This document shows positions 43,455 to 50,682 of a DNA stretch of 50,682 nucleotides, piece by piece. The position numbers were made by a program, and so were the translations under genes. Origin of the DNA: Promethearchaeota archaeon (GTDB lineage: Archaea > Asgardarchaeota > Lokiarchaeia > Sigyniarchaeales > SOKP01); assembly GCA_016839585.1 (NCBI GenBank), contig JAEOTZ010000059.1, forward strand, positions 1 through 50,682. The letters are read 5' to 3'. The stretch's first letter is position 1; each line of letters begins with the position of its first letter. The notes under the pieces were generated by a model. The model was not told the DNA's origin, searched no databases, and worked only from the letters and a program-made list of their open reading frames with translations.

Positions 43455-43643
43455 ATGGAAGCTAAAGTGAAACTAGATACAAGTTATTATGAATTCTTGA
43501 ATTTTATTCAAGAGGTATCTAAAAATTCCAATTCTATTCAAAGAAGTCTAATAAAAAGAATATATGAAAATTATGATATTCATAACGTCAAGAATGATTT
43601 AGATAAGAAAATAGCTAGAATTGACAGATTACTAATAAATTGA
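43455..43643 (+). CDS. Very small hypothetical protein
   Basis: A 62-residue, probably all-helical, charged protein (F-L-N-F-I-Q-E-V-S-K-N-S ... D-L-D-K-K-I-A-R-I-D-R-L-L). It begins at ATG 43455 after GTGAGATG. No motif is recognised. A hairpin lies 38 bases after the stop. The amino-acid composition is plausible for a real protein. Confidence 0.5.
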   Translation: MEAKVKLDTSYYEFLNFIQEVSKNSNSIQRSLIKRIYENYDIHNVKNDLDKKIARIDRLLIN

Positions 43644-43680
43644 GATTATATTTCAATCTTATAGATTTTCCATTTCCCTA

Positions 43681-43708
43681 TTGAGTATATTATTTTTAAT
43701 ATACTCAA
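43681..43708. terminator. Bidirectional hairpin between convergent genes
   Basis: TTGAGTATATT (43681-43691) and AATATACTCAA (43698-43708) are perfectly complementary, with a T-rich loop; a twelfth A-T pair is possible. It lies between the stop codons of the convergent genes at 43643 and 43718, so it can serve as a terminator or 3'-end stabiliser for both. Confidence 0.5.
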
Positions 43709-43717
43709 TTAATTCTA

Positions 43718-44317
43718 TTACTTGCCTTTAAATTCATCAGCAATCAGTTCTAGATAGGATTTTCTTATAGATTCTTCTTTTTTAATTCCAAACAAACTTA
43801 AAAAATCAAAAAGAGTTTCACGATAAACCTCTAAATTTTCTATTGAATTAGAAATAATTTCAACTTCAATGAAATGCTGTTTTAAAATTGGTAAGAAATC
43901 AATCAAAGCTTCAATATGATAATTCTTGAATTTAAATTCATATAATTCTCTATCTTTTTTAACTGTAAAGATCTCTTGAAATCCTAATACTTTTAATATA
44001 TCTTTCAATTTATCAAGATCTTCAATTCGTACTTCTATTTCTTGTCGAGATTTTGTAGTAGTATCAACTTTTTTCCCTTTATAAGTAAAGAAATATGTTA
44101 TTTTTTTAGCAACTTCCCTATTAAATTTATTGAATTCAATAGATTTCCTAAGTCTTAATGCTTCATCAGTTTTTTTGAAGTCTCTTAACCCTTTAGGTAA
44201 ATTAAAGTAAGTATCCTCATGAAGTAATGATATTTTATAGACACCATTGTTTTCTTCAAATTTTTTTCTTATTTGATTAGGATCCGAGATTTTAACTTTA
44301 ATTTCTACTTCGAGCAT
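43718..44317 (-). CDS. CYTH-domain protein (class IV adenylate cyclase/thiamine-triphosphatase-like)
   Basis: A 199-residue CYTH protein from ATG 44317, which places the hallmark E-V-E-I-K-V-K at the N-terminus; an ATG at 44347 would add ten residues. Conserved features are E-D-T-Y-F-N-L-P near 34, A-L-R-L-R-K near 56, T-Y-K-G-K-K near 78 and E-I-E-V-R near 93. The charged tunnel of this fold binds triphosphates with divalent metals. Archaeal members are often called CyaB-like, but cyclase activity is seldom proven, and triphosphatase activity is equally possible. Confidence 0.92.
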   Translation of the reverse strand: MLEVEIKVKISDPNQIRKKFEENNGVYKISLLHEDTYFNLPKGLRDFKKTDEALRLRKSIEFNKFNREVAKKITYFFTYKGKKVDTTTKSRQEIEVRIEDLDKLKDILKVLGFQEIFTVKKDRELYEFKFKNYHIEALIDFLPILKQHFIEVEIISNSIENLEVYRETLFDFLSLFGIKKEESIRKSYLELIADEFKGK

Positions 44318-44463
44318 CGAATAGGCTCTTTTATTTATTAATAACAAATATAATTAATTATTTTTTATTAAGTATTAATAGTTGCTGATTGAGTTGATAA
44401 TGTATTAATCCTGAAGAAGATCATGTTTTAAACCTGGCTAAAGAATTTGGTTATTTACCATAT

Positions 44464-45369
44464 ATGATAGAACGATATATTGATTTTCTTGGATTGGATG
44501 ACACTCTAAAACTTTTGGAAGCAAACGAAAAGCCTTTAGAACCATCTATTAGAGTAAATACATTAAAAATTCAACCAGTAGAATTAAGGAATAGATTAGA
44601 AAATAAGGGATTTAAACTACAAACAATTGAATGGATTTCTTATGGATTTGATGTAATGAAAGAAACATATAATTTAGGCTCTCTCCATGAATATTTGCAA
44701 GGTTATTTTTATTTACAAAATGTTGCTTCTATGTTACCTGCAATTATTCTTGATCCTAAACCTGGTGAAACAGTAATAGACATGTGTGCTGCTCCGGGTG
44801 GAAAAGCAACTCATTTGGCTCAGATTATGAACAATAAAGGAGGTTTAATTTTAATTGAGAGAAATAGTAAAAGAATTCCCGCTTTAGAGATTAACTTGCG
44901 AAGAATGGGTATCCTGAATTCAATTGTGTTAAATCTCGATGCAATAAATCTTCAAAAATTGAATATAAAAGCTGATAAAATTTTATTAGATGCACCATGC
45001 ACGGGAGAAGGTTTAATTCGCCAAGATAAAAGCAGAAAAAAGAGTAAAACTCAAAAAGATATTGAAAAACTAGCTGGTATCCAAAAGAAATTACTAAATT
45101 CAGGTTTGAAGATATTAAAACCTGGGGGAACATTATTGTATAGTACCTGTTCAATTGCTCCAGAGGAGAATGAATTTGTTATAAATGATGTGCTTCAAGA
45201 TAGGTTGGACTATTCAATAATACCATTAAATAATCGATATGGCGTTAGTGGTCTAACAAGAGTGCTAGGAAAAGTCTTAAGAAAGGATTTAAAACTTTCT
45301 CAAAGACTATATCCACACATACATAATACTATTGGTTTTTTTATTTGTTTAATTAAAAAAATTACTTAA
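44464..45369 (+). CDS. NSUN/NOP2-type RNA (cytosine-5) methyltransferase, N-terminus uncertain
   Basis: The enzyme methylates cytosine in tRNA or rRNA using S-adenosylmethionine. The SAM motif D-M-C-A-A-P-G-G-K-A is near 100-110. The two catalytic Cys sites are D-A-P-C-T-G-E-G near 172 and Y-S-T-C-S near 221. From ATG 44464 it is 301 residues. The upstream frame from 44404 reads I-N-P-E-E-D-H-V-L-N-L-A-K-E-F-G-Y-L-P-Y and continues family-like into M-I-E-R-Y-I, yet it has no standard start. An ATG at 44400-44402 would join it if one base (T44403) were removed. So either a non-standard start is used or the gene has a one-base insertion. Confidence 0.92.
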   Translation: MIERYIDFLGLDDTLKLLEANEKPLEPSIRVNTLKIQPVELRNRLENKGFKLQTIEWISYGFDVMKETYNLGSLHEYLQGYFYLQNVASMLPAIILDPKPGETVIDMCAAPGGKATHLAQIMNNKGGLILIERNSKRIPALEINLRRMGILNSIVLNLDAINLQKLNIKADKILLDAPCTGEGLIRQDKSRKKSKTQKDIEKLAGIQKKLLNSGLKILKPGGTLLYSTCSIAPEENEFVINDVLQDRLDYSIIPLNNRYGVSGLTRVLGKVLRKDLKLSQRLYPHIHNTIGFFICLIKKIT

Positions 45370-45517
45370 AACAAAGACTTAAGTCTTTAGTTAGCAATTT
45401 TTCAGACTTAATTCTTATTTTCTTTTGTAAAAAATTGGTCTTAATGAGTTTATATAGGAAGTTGGATAATTTCTATAATGATATCCAAAATTTTTAAAAT
45501 TTCTATGTGATAATTTC

Positions 45518-45916
45518 TTGGAAAGAATTAATGATTTAAGTAGAAATAAGCAAAAAAATAAACATAGAATGGAAAGGATATCAGAATTCGTAGAAAAAAC
45601 AGTCATTAAATACAAAATTAGGATGGCTTTCAAGAACAATAAAAAAACTAGGATCATAATTTCATCAAAAAAATCAAAACTATTTTTAAAAATTAGTTTA
45701 TTCAAAGAAAATCTATATATATATCTACTAAAGAAGTATATATATAGAATTCTTAATAAGCTTTTAAAAGATTCCAAGTTATCGGAACTGATAAAAGAAG
45801 AAATTCTAAAAGTACCGAGAGGAACCTTTAAAGAATTTTTAGAGCTCTATAATGAGCTAACTCAAGAAATACAAAAAACATCTAATAGAGACGATATTGA
45901 TTATATTATTGTATAA
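45518..45916 (+). CDS. Lysine-rich hypothetical protein sharing a tail motif with the membrane protein at 46681
   Basis: A 132-residue strongly basic protein (K-N-K-Q-K-N-K-H-R, I-S-S-K-K-S-K) from TTG 45518; the frame is open back to 45482. The end contains E-E-I-L-K-V-P-R-G-T-F-K-E-F-L-E-L-Y-N-E-L. This aligns with T-E-L-L-K-S-P-V-S-V-Y-S-E-F-L-N-L-Y-D-E-L at the C-terminus of the membrane protein two genes later. No membrane helix is evident in the N-terminal part. Because the flanking region is AT-rich and the start unclear, it may be a fragment of a longer gene. Confidence 0.5.
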   Translation: MERINDLSRNKQKNKHRMERISEFVEKTVIKYKIRMAFKNNKKTRIIISSKKSKLFLKISLFKENLYIYLLKKYIYRILNKLLKDSKLSELIKEEILKVPRGTFKEFLELYNELTQEIQKTSNRDDIDYIIV

Positions 45917-45933
45917 ATTAAGCTAAATAATCT

Positions 45934-46647
45934 TTGAATAATGCTATAATATTGAGATCCCTCAGTTTAGACCATCCAAGTGTTCAAAGTGTACTTAAGA
46001 TAGCTGAAGATATACTGAGTAAGAATAAAGTGCTAGATCTGGAATCCTTATATAATATAGCAAAAAAAACCTTAAAGATACCACGTAAAGGTCTTTTATA
46101 TATTATTCAATTTTTATTAAATAGGAAAATTTTAATTGAAGGTTCAAAATTTTCCAAAGAGACCGTACTTTCAAATCAATATAGATATAACATCTATAGC
46201 TTTATTAAAAATCAAAGAGGAGTTCATTTCTCGTTTATAAAAAAGAATGTTTTTACTGATAATAAATGTACATTAGGAAGTTCAGGGCAATTGATATGGC
46301 ATCTTGAAATGCTGCTCAAATTTGAATATATTAAGAAATTAAAAGTTGGTAATTATACTGTATTTATCCCTATTGAAATAGATGAAGATTTGGGAGCTCT
46401 TTATTTTTTATTAAAGGATGATATTAACAAGAAAATCATTAAATTATTATATGAAAAGGAGTCAATTATAAAGTCAGATATTTATAAGCTCTTAAATGAG
46501 AAAAGGGAAAATGTTTACTATCGCATAAATAATCTAATAGAATATGATTTAATCTCTCTAAATAAAGAATCCACTAATAATATCTCCTTAAATCCAGAAC
46601 AAAAGGAGATCATAGCTGTGATATTAAGAAGTAATAAAATTAATTAA
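45934..46647 (+). CDS. Winged-helix DNA-binding protein
   Basis: A 237-residue protein from TTG 45934 (a TTG at 45952 is also possible). It contains at least two winged-helix units, at about 75-145 (Y-R-Y-N-I-Y-S-F-I-K-N-Q-R-G ... H-L-E-M-L-L-K-F-E-Y-I-K-K) and 160-225 (N-K-K-I-I-K-L-L-Y-E-K-E ... Y-R-I-N-N-L-I-E-Y-D-L-I). This resembles archaeal double-HTH regulators. It lies 17 bases after the Lys-rich gene and 33 before the membrane protein, so the three form a likely operon, and it may control them. No ligand domain is visible. Confidence 0.75.
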   Translation: MNNAIILRSLSLDHPSVQSVLKIAEDILSKNKVLDLESLYNIAKKTLKIPRKGLLYIIQFLLNRKILIEGSKFSKETVLSNQYRYNIYSFIKNQRGVHFSFIKKNVFTDNKCTLGSSGQLIWHLEMLLKFEYIKKLKVGNYTVFIPIEIDEDLGALYFLLKDDINKKIIKLLYEKESIIKSDIYKLLNEKRENVYYRINNLIEYDLISLNKESTNNISLNPEQKEIIAVILRSNKIN

Positions 46648-46680
46648 AAAAAATTAATATATGTAGGTGTTACGGGAAAA

Positions 46681-47985
46681 TTGACGTTAAATTGGAACCC
46701 ACAGGCTATTATTGAGATAATAGTTGGTATTATTGTTATGGTCGCTGGATTATTAACTTATTTTGAACCTAAAACTAAAAAAATAAAATCTTTATTTTTC
46801 ATAAGATTAGGAATAATTTTTATGAGTTTATTCTTTTTAGTTAGTTCAATTGCAATTTTGTATTTAAATACCATAATATATCGAATAGGTGTTTTGATGC
46901 TATTCCCAACATCGGTATTTTTTATTATAGGTATTAACTATATTATTAAAGAAACCTTTAATTCAATTACTTTAATTATAGCTTTTTGTTTAGGAATATT
47001 ATATTGTTATTTAGCATTAAATCCCAATTCTGTTATAATTAAAATGCAGTTTGGATTTCTCAACTTAGATATGAGAGGGTTATTTGAGGTAATCGGTGAT
47101 TTTATAACAGTTTTACTCGGAGTTGAAGTATTTTACTGGGGTTTGAAAACATGGTTAAATACTCCTTTTTTAATTAAAAAGGAAGCATTTATTTTCTTTA
47201 TAGGATTGTTATTTATTTCAGTAATAACACTGATTATTTATTCTTTTTATTATTGGGATCCAATCTTTATATTATTCTCTGATATATCATTAGGAATAGG
47301 GATTCTTATTTTTATTATTGCTATAATGGTAGAACCAAAACTTCTTTATATTTTACCTTTTACAATTCATAGAATTATTGTGAAAGATAAAGAAGGCTTT
47401 CCATTATACGATCATGATTGGTCTGAATCAAATATTAGTGAAACAATATTTTCCGGATTTTTAAATGCAGTTCAACTGATGAGTAAAGAAGTTATGGATA
47501 TTGGGGGGCTTTTGGACATTAATTTGGAAGAAGGAATGTTAATTTTAAGAGAATCTGAATTAATCACAGTAGGATTAGTTGCCTCTAAATCTTCAAAGTT
47601 ATTGCGTGATTCAGTAGTAAAATTCACTCATGATTTTGAGGAAAACTTCCAGCGAGAGTTAAAATTATCAATAAAAGATATGGATCAGTATGAGGGAGCT
47701 TATGAACTCATAGAGAAATATTTCTCCAATTTTCCATATAAAATTATCAAGAATAAAAAGCATCCTTTGCTATTAACAGGTAAATTTGCCAATATCCCTT
47801 TAGAATTAGATAATAAGCTTAAAAAAATTTTTACAACTGAAGAAGAATATGAAGCTATAATAACTGAATTGCTTAAATCTCCAGTATCTGTTTACTCTGA
47901 ATTTCTAAATCTTTATGATGAATTAATAGATGAGACTGATAAAATAGAAGGAAAAGAATCTAAATATTTGAATACAAATTCTTAA
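46681..47985 (+). CDS. Membrane protein with cytoplasmic roadblock/longin-like module
   Basis: A 434-residue protein from TTG 46681. About seven hydrophobic helices occupy residues 1-220. The rest is soluble. It begins I-I-V-K-D-K-E-G-F-P-L-Y-D-H-D-W-S near 231-248, then S-G-F-L-N-A-V-Q-L-M-S-K-E-V at 258-271. The same order and spacing occurs in the C-terminus of the TPR protein at 8968-10809. The tail E-L-L-K-S-P-V-S-V-Y-S-E-F-L-N-L-Y-D-E-L is shared with the small gene upstream. The layout suggests a membrane-bound sensor or docking site for small GTPases. No catalytic motif is seen, and the function is inference. Confidence 0.82.
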   Translation: MTLNWNPQAIIEIIVGIIVMVAGLLTYFEPKTKKIKSLFFIRLGIIFMSLFFLVSSIAILYLNTIIYRIGVLMLFPTSVFFIIGINYIIKETFNSITLIIAFCLGILYCYLALNPNSVIIKMQFGFLNLDMRGLFEVIGDFITVLLGVEVFYWGLKTWLNTPFLIKKEAFIFFIGLLFISVITLIIYSFYYWDPIFILFSDISLGIGILIFIIAIMVEPKLLYILPFTIHRIIVKDKEGFPLYDHDWSESNISETIFSGFLNAVQLMSKEVMDIGGLLDINLEEGMLILRESELITVGLVASKSSKLLRDSVVKFTHDFEENFQRELKLSIKDMDQYEGAYELIEKYFSNFPYKIIKNKKHPLLLTGKFANIPLELDNKLKKIFTTEEEYEAIITELLKSPVSVYSEFLNLYDELIDETDKIEGKESKYLNTNS

Positions 47986-47996
47986 TAAATTTCTTT

Positions 47997-48578
47997 TCAT
48001 TGTTTTTTTCGTAAATAATATCCTTTATCAACTAAATTTATAGCTATTGGATCTTTTAGATTAAGATTTTCATATGTTACATAATTCACTTGAGACTTAG
48101 CAATAGCAATCAATTCATTGGTTAGATTAAAAACTAATAAAAAAGCATTTTTTTGTAATCCTGTAGGAATTTTTTCAATCATACTTTTTGAAATTCTATT
48201 TCCATATAAAATCGACTTTTCTCCACTCCTATTAACATATAATTCTTGATTTTTTGAAAAGCAACCTGATTTAAGCAGAAATTCTGCTCCTTCTAAACTT
48301 ACGTAAAATTCTCCTTTTTTTATGAAACCAAAATAAAGACCTACGGAATTAACGCTGATATCTTGCTGAAATTTAACTAAGTTTTTAGTAAGATTGTTGG
48401 GGATTAAAAAAATAGAAGGGTAATTATTTTTAGAGGTTTTATTAACCAAAGCAATATAGATCTTATAGTTAATTTTTTTAAGAACTGATAAAATTTTGGT
48501 AGAAATCTTTAAAACTGAATTAGTGATAATTGCATATTCGATTTTATTTACTTTTCTAAACTTTTTAGTATCAATCAT
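47997..48578 (-). CDS. Nip7-like protein with C-terminal PUA domain
   Basis: A 193-residue protein. The C-terminal ~80 residues have Y-G-N-R-I-S-K-S-M-I and end D-P-I-A-I-N-L-V-D-K-G-Y-Y-L-R. This is the PUA-domain pattern of archaeal/eukaryotic Nip7, a large-subunit ribosome biogenesis factor. The N-terminal part is divergent but of the expected length for a two-domain Nip7. It is convergent with the membrane-protein gene (11-base gap). RNA binding is well supported; the Nip7 role itself is moderately supported. Confidence 0.65.
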   Translation of the reverse strand: MIDTKKFRKVNKIEYAIITNSVLKISTKILSVLKKINYKIYIALVNKTSKNNYPSIFLIPNNLTKNLVKFQQDISVNSVGLYFGFIKKGEFYVSLEGAEFLLKSGCFSKNQELYVNRSGEKSILYGNRISKSMIEKIPTGLQKNAFLLVFNLTNELIAIAKSQVNYVTYENLNLKDPIAINLVDKGYYLRKKQ

Positions 48579-48664
48579 AAGTGATTAAAATAAAATAGAA
48601 ATAAGATAATTGTTTTATAATAATCATTAAATTAATTAAAAAATTAGCAAGGGATATTTAAATT

Positions 48665-49378
48665 ATGGGTATTCGGAAGATTGAAGACGAGATTGACTTA
48701 AGAGAAGCAATGAAGAAAAAAGCTGCTGAGATAAAAATGAAGGACATGCAAGCTAAAGCTGCTGTTGAAAAGTTTACAAAAGATCGATTAAGAGAATTAG
48801 CTAAAAAACATGGGATTTTATTAGCTCTAACTCCTGAATTAAGAGAGGAAGTTAAAAAACTGCAGAAGAAGTATAACATTCCCTCTTCAAAAATTATAAC
48901 TGAGCAAATAACTGAGCATGATGTTTTAAAAAAGTTTTCAAAAATTGATTATCAGAAATTAGGGATGTTAGCATACCAGAGGGTATTAATGGCTAAAGAA
49001 GAAACTGGAGGGATAATTCCACTATTAGAAGTTTTTGATTTAGTTAATACTGGAATATTAAAGGGTAATATGGAGATTAAGGATATAGAAAAAGCCATGA
49101 AACTCATGAAGAAAGAACGAGCAATTGAAGATGTTTACCAATTGGAAACTGGAACAGTCATAATTAGATTTTTCCCTATTCAATATACTGATGATGAAGC
49201 TAAGGTAATTGAATTAGCAAAACAAAAAGATTATCTTACAATTGAGGATGTGTGTGTAAATTTAGATTGGTCCCAAGATCGTGCTCTAAGAGCATTAGAT
49301 TCACTCGAAAAGAGCGGGATGGCAAAATTTAGAGAATCTGTGCTTACAGGAAAACAGTGGTTTTTCCCATCGTTATAA
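48665..49378 (+). CDS. ESCRT-II EAP30 (Vps22/Vps36-like) subunit
   Basis: A 237-residue protein matching the EAP30 family. The N-terminal ~70 residues are a helical hairpin as in Vps22. A winged-helix pair follows: Y-Q-R-V-L-M-A-K-E-E-T-G-G-I-I-P-L-L-E-V near 106-125 and T-I-E-D-V-C-V-N-L-D-W-S-Q-D-R-A-L-R-A-L-D near 193-213. It ends G-K-Q-W-F-F-P-S-L, comparable to the eukaryotic W-L-P-A-L. With the Vps25-like protein on the other strand it would form ESCRT-II, which recruits ESCRT-III at membranes during remodelling and division. Asgard archaea usually encode a single EAP30 protein in place of Vps22 and Vps36. Confidence 0.93.
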   Translation: MGIRKIEDEIDLREAMKKKAAEIKMKDMQAKAAVEKFTKDRLRELAKKHGILLALTPELREEVKKLQKKYNIPSSKIITEQITEHDVLKKFSKIDYQKLGMLAYQRVLMAKEETGGIIPLLEVFDLVNTGILKGNMEIKDIEKAMKLMKKERAIEDVYQLETGTVIIRFFPIQYTDDEAKVIELAKQKDYLTIEDVCVNLDWSQDRALRALDSLEKSGMAKFRESVLTGKQWFFPSL

Positions 49379-49390
49379 TTTTCTTGTTTT

Positions 49391-50305
49391 TTACTCTAAT
49401 GTTATTTTTAAGGCTATTTGCCCATCTTCCAACTTAAAAATCTTAGCTTTGCGATTCTTTACTAATATTCTAAAAATTTCTTCCAAATCTTCTAGAGGAA
49501 GATTACTAAAATCTTCAGATTTTGCTTCTCTGATTTCATAGATCATTATAGGTTCTAATCTTCCTTGTTGATAAGCCCATTTATAAATTTCGACTGAAAA
49601 TAATTCAAGCGACTTCCAATAAACCCGTAATTGATTTTTTTTCTTTGTTATCCACTTTGCTTGATTTCTATTCACTAACTCTTCTGCAATTTCTCTTATA
49701 TTCACTTCTCGATTGGAAAAATTTGAAAATGGTTTTTCAGAATTAAGATTTCTAATATATAAAATATGTAGAACGGTAAATCTAGCATAATCAAAAAGTA
49801 CTTTTGCCCATTCAGTTTTCCACGAGGTGTAATCAGTTAGATTTTTTTTCTTGTTTGGCATTGTGTACATGAATTTTTTTCTTTCTTCTTCAAGCCAAGG
49901 ATAAGCTTGTAATAATTTTTCATAAGGCGATAATTCTTTTACGATGAGTCCTTCTTCCCCTACTATTTCTTCTTCAAGGATTTGGAGTTCTGATTCTATC
50001 TGCTTAGCTTGTTGTTTGAATGCTTTATGATCTATCTCCCCTAAGTCAGAGCTCAATAAATCTTCGATTTTTTCGAAACTATCTTCTAAATATTTTAAAG
50101 CATCAAATTCTACATTATAAGTTTCGAGTTCTTCCTTTTGTTTTTCAACAACTTCTTCTTTCGATTTTCTTTGCTCTATTTGTTCTTTTTGTTTCTTTAA
50201 CTTTCTTAATCTTGTTAATTCATTTCTTAATTCTTCTAATTCTTTTTCTGCTTTTTCTTTAAGCTCTTTTGGAACTTCTTCCGGTTTTTCTCTTTGTCTT
50301 TCCAT
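49391..50305 (-). CDS. ESCRT-II Vps25-like subunit with N-terminal coiled coil
   Basis: A 304-residue protein. Residues about 1-125 are Glu/Lys-rich coiled coil, then from residue 130 comes a Vps25-type double winged helix: Y-P-W-L-E-E-E-R-K near 135, W-K-T-E-W-A-K near 160, and W-I-T-K-K-K-N-Q-L-R-V-Y-W-K-S-L-E-L near 218 with Y-K-W-A-Y-Q-Q-G near 240. Eukaryotic Vps25 has the second part only (about 176 residues), so the coiled coil is an added part that could contact ESCRT-III or the Vps4 protein. It starts 15 bases after the Vps4 stop, in one operon, and converges with the EAP30 gene with a 12-base gap. Confidence 0.9.
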   Translation of the reverse strand: MERQREKPEEVPKELKEKAEKELEELRNELTRLRKLKKQKEQIEQRKSKEEVVEKQKEELETYNVEFDALKYLEDSFEKIEDLLSSDLGEIDHKAFKQQAKQIESELQILEEEIVGEEGLIVKELSPYEKLLQAYPWLEEERKKFMYTMPNKKKNLTDYTSWKTEWAKVLFDYARFTVLHILYIRNLNSEKPFSNFSNREVNIREIAEELVNRNQAKWITKKKNQLRVYWKSLELFSVEIYKWAYQQGRLEPIMIYEIREAKSEDFSNLPLEDLEEIFRILVKNRKAKIFKLEDGQIALKITLE

Positions 50306-50320
50306 TTTTACTCTTTAATT

Positions 50321-50682
50321 TTATATTTCTCCAAATTCTTCTGCCCAATCGTTATATTGCTTTAATAATACTTTATTTGTCATTGGTTTAACTTTTTTAA
50401 GTGTTTTCTTGAAATCTTTCAATGTTATATCTCGAACTTTAACCTCTTTCTCAGAATCCTCTAATAGACCACTCATATCTAATTCTCGAACTGGTAACAT
50501 AATTACTTCGCGACATATATTAGCAATATCTCTTCCAGAGTATCCATCAGTTCTCACAGCTAGTTCAATAAAATCTTCATCTGAGAGTGCAGAATTCACA
50601 CCTTCAGTGTGGATTTCAAATATTCCGGCTCTAGCTTTCAAATCTGGAAGAGGTACCTGCACTCTTTTTTCAAATCTACTTA
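50321..50682 (-). CDS. vps4: Vps4-type AAA ATPase (5' end beyond right edge)
   Basis: Only the C-terminal 120 residues are present; the reading frame is open through the right edge, so the ATPase core lies outside. The visible part begins S-R-F-E-K-R-V-Q-V-P-L-P-D (the sensor-2-side AAA motif), then Y-S-G-R-D-I-A-N-I-C-R-E (arginine/sensor region). The C-terminal helix is V-R-D-I-T-L-K-D-F-K-K-T-L-K-K-V-K-P-M-T, typical of Vps4 oligomerisation ends. It disassembles ESCRT-III polymers using ATP. It is the first visible gene of the operon that continues with the Vps25-like gene. Confidence 0.95.
   Translation of the reverse strand, partial: SRFEKRVQVPLPDLKARAGIFEIHTEGVNSALSDEDFIELAVRTDGYSGRDIANICREVIMLPVRELDMSGLLEDSEKEVKVRDITLKDFKKTLKKVKPMTNKVLLKQYNDWAEEFGEI

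Noticed and set aside
1-50682. CRISPR arrays, tRNA genes, insertion sequences or prophage genes
   Set aside because: I found no regularly spaced repeat set, no T-loop-like GGTTCGAATCC pattern in a cloverleaf context, and no transposase or integrase motifs among the frames.

Overview
The window reads as chromosomal DNA of an Asgard archaeon (Promethearchaeota, most likely a Lokiarchaeia-like lineage). The sequence-level reasons are a Rab/Arf-type small GTPase with all five G motifs, an ESCRT-II pair (an EAP30/Vps22-36-like and a Vps25-like protein) beside a Vps4-type AAA ATPase, a classical archaeal 7S SRP RNA, archaeal TATA-type promoters, frequent TTG/GTG starts and a very AT-rich background. 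I saw no insertion sequence, integrase, CRISPR array, tRNA or rRNA. Lineage below Asgard level is inference.

Layout. 1-4924 (minus strand): a 2-oxoacid:ferredoxin oxidoreductase operon (gamma, delta, alpha, beta) running directly into an HdrA-like flavo-iron-sulfur protein cut by the left edge. 5172-8910: a metallo-beta-lactamase-fold protein, an orphan DUF35 protein and a soluble PAS histidine kinase. 8968-11414: a small GTPase followed by a TPR protein with a putative roadblock/longin-like C-terminal module. 11559-12421: three small minus-strand genes, two of which seem to begin at CTG within an identical 15-nt initiation context. 12422-12770 is a divergent regulatory region with two strong dyads, in front of a winged-helix/TPR regulator. 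14869-18190: three URO-D/MtaA-like proteins. 18310-20122: an alkyladenine DNA glycosylase and a tandem pair of Cys-rich small proteins. 20145-20449: SRP RNA.

20510-33525: two hypothetical genes, a tandem pair of LDH2/MDH2-type dehydrogenases, a CDF transporter with three C-terminal regulatory repeats, PhzF, DUF1848, a large six-hairpin glycosidase-like protein, MtnA, a tRNA-dihydrouridine synthase and a hypothetical gene. 33576-34923: a decayed secreted beta-propeller gene with a frameshift and an internal stop. 35066-43643: short alpha-glucan phosphorylase, HAD phosphatase, two tandem UPF0173-like hydrolases, a small Cys-motif protein, an acyl-CoA synthetase, a sugar-nucleotide pyrophosphorylase and small genes. 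43718-48578: CYTH protein, NSUN-type RNA m5C methyltransferase, a short lysine-rich protein, a winged-helix protein, a membrane protein carrying the same module as the TPR protein, and a Nip7-like PUA protein. 48665-50682: ESCRT-II and Vps4.

How the parts fit: the left end is anaerobic ferredoxin-based carbon and electron metabolism. The middle holds accessory metabolic enzymes, many as tandem paralogues, with few obvious multi-gene pathways. The most Asgard-specific parts are the GTPase-TPR pair, the membrane protein that shares its C-terminal module, and the ESCRT cluster at the right edge. The least explained structures are the CTG-start gene set and the dyads beside it at 11559-12770.
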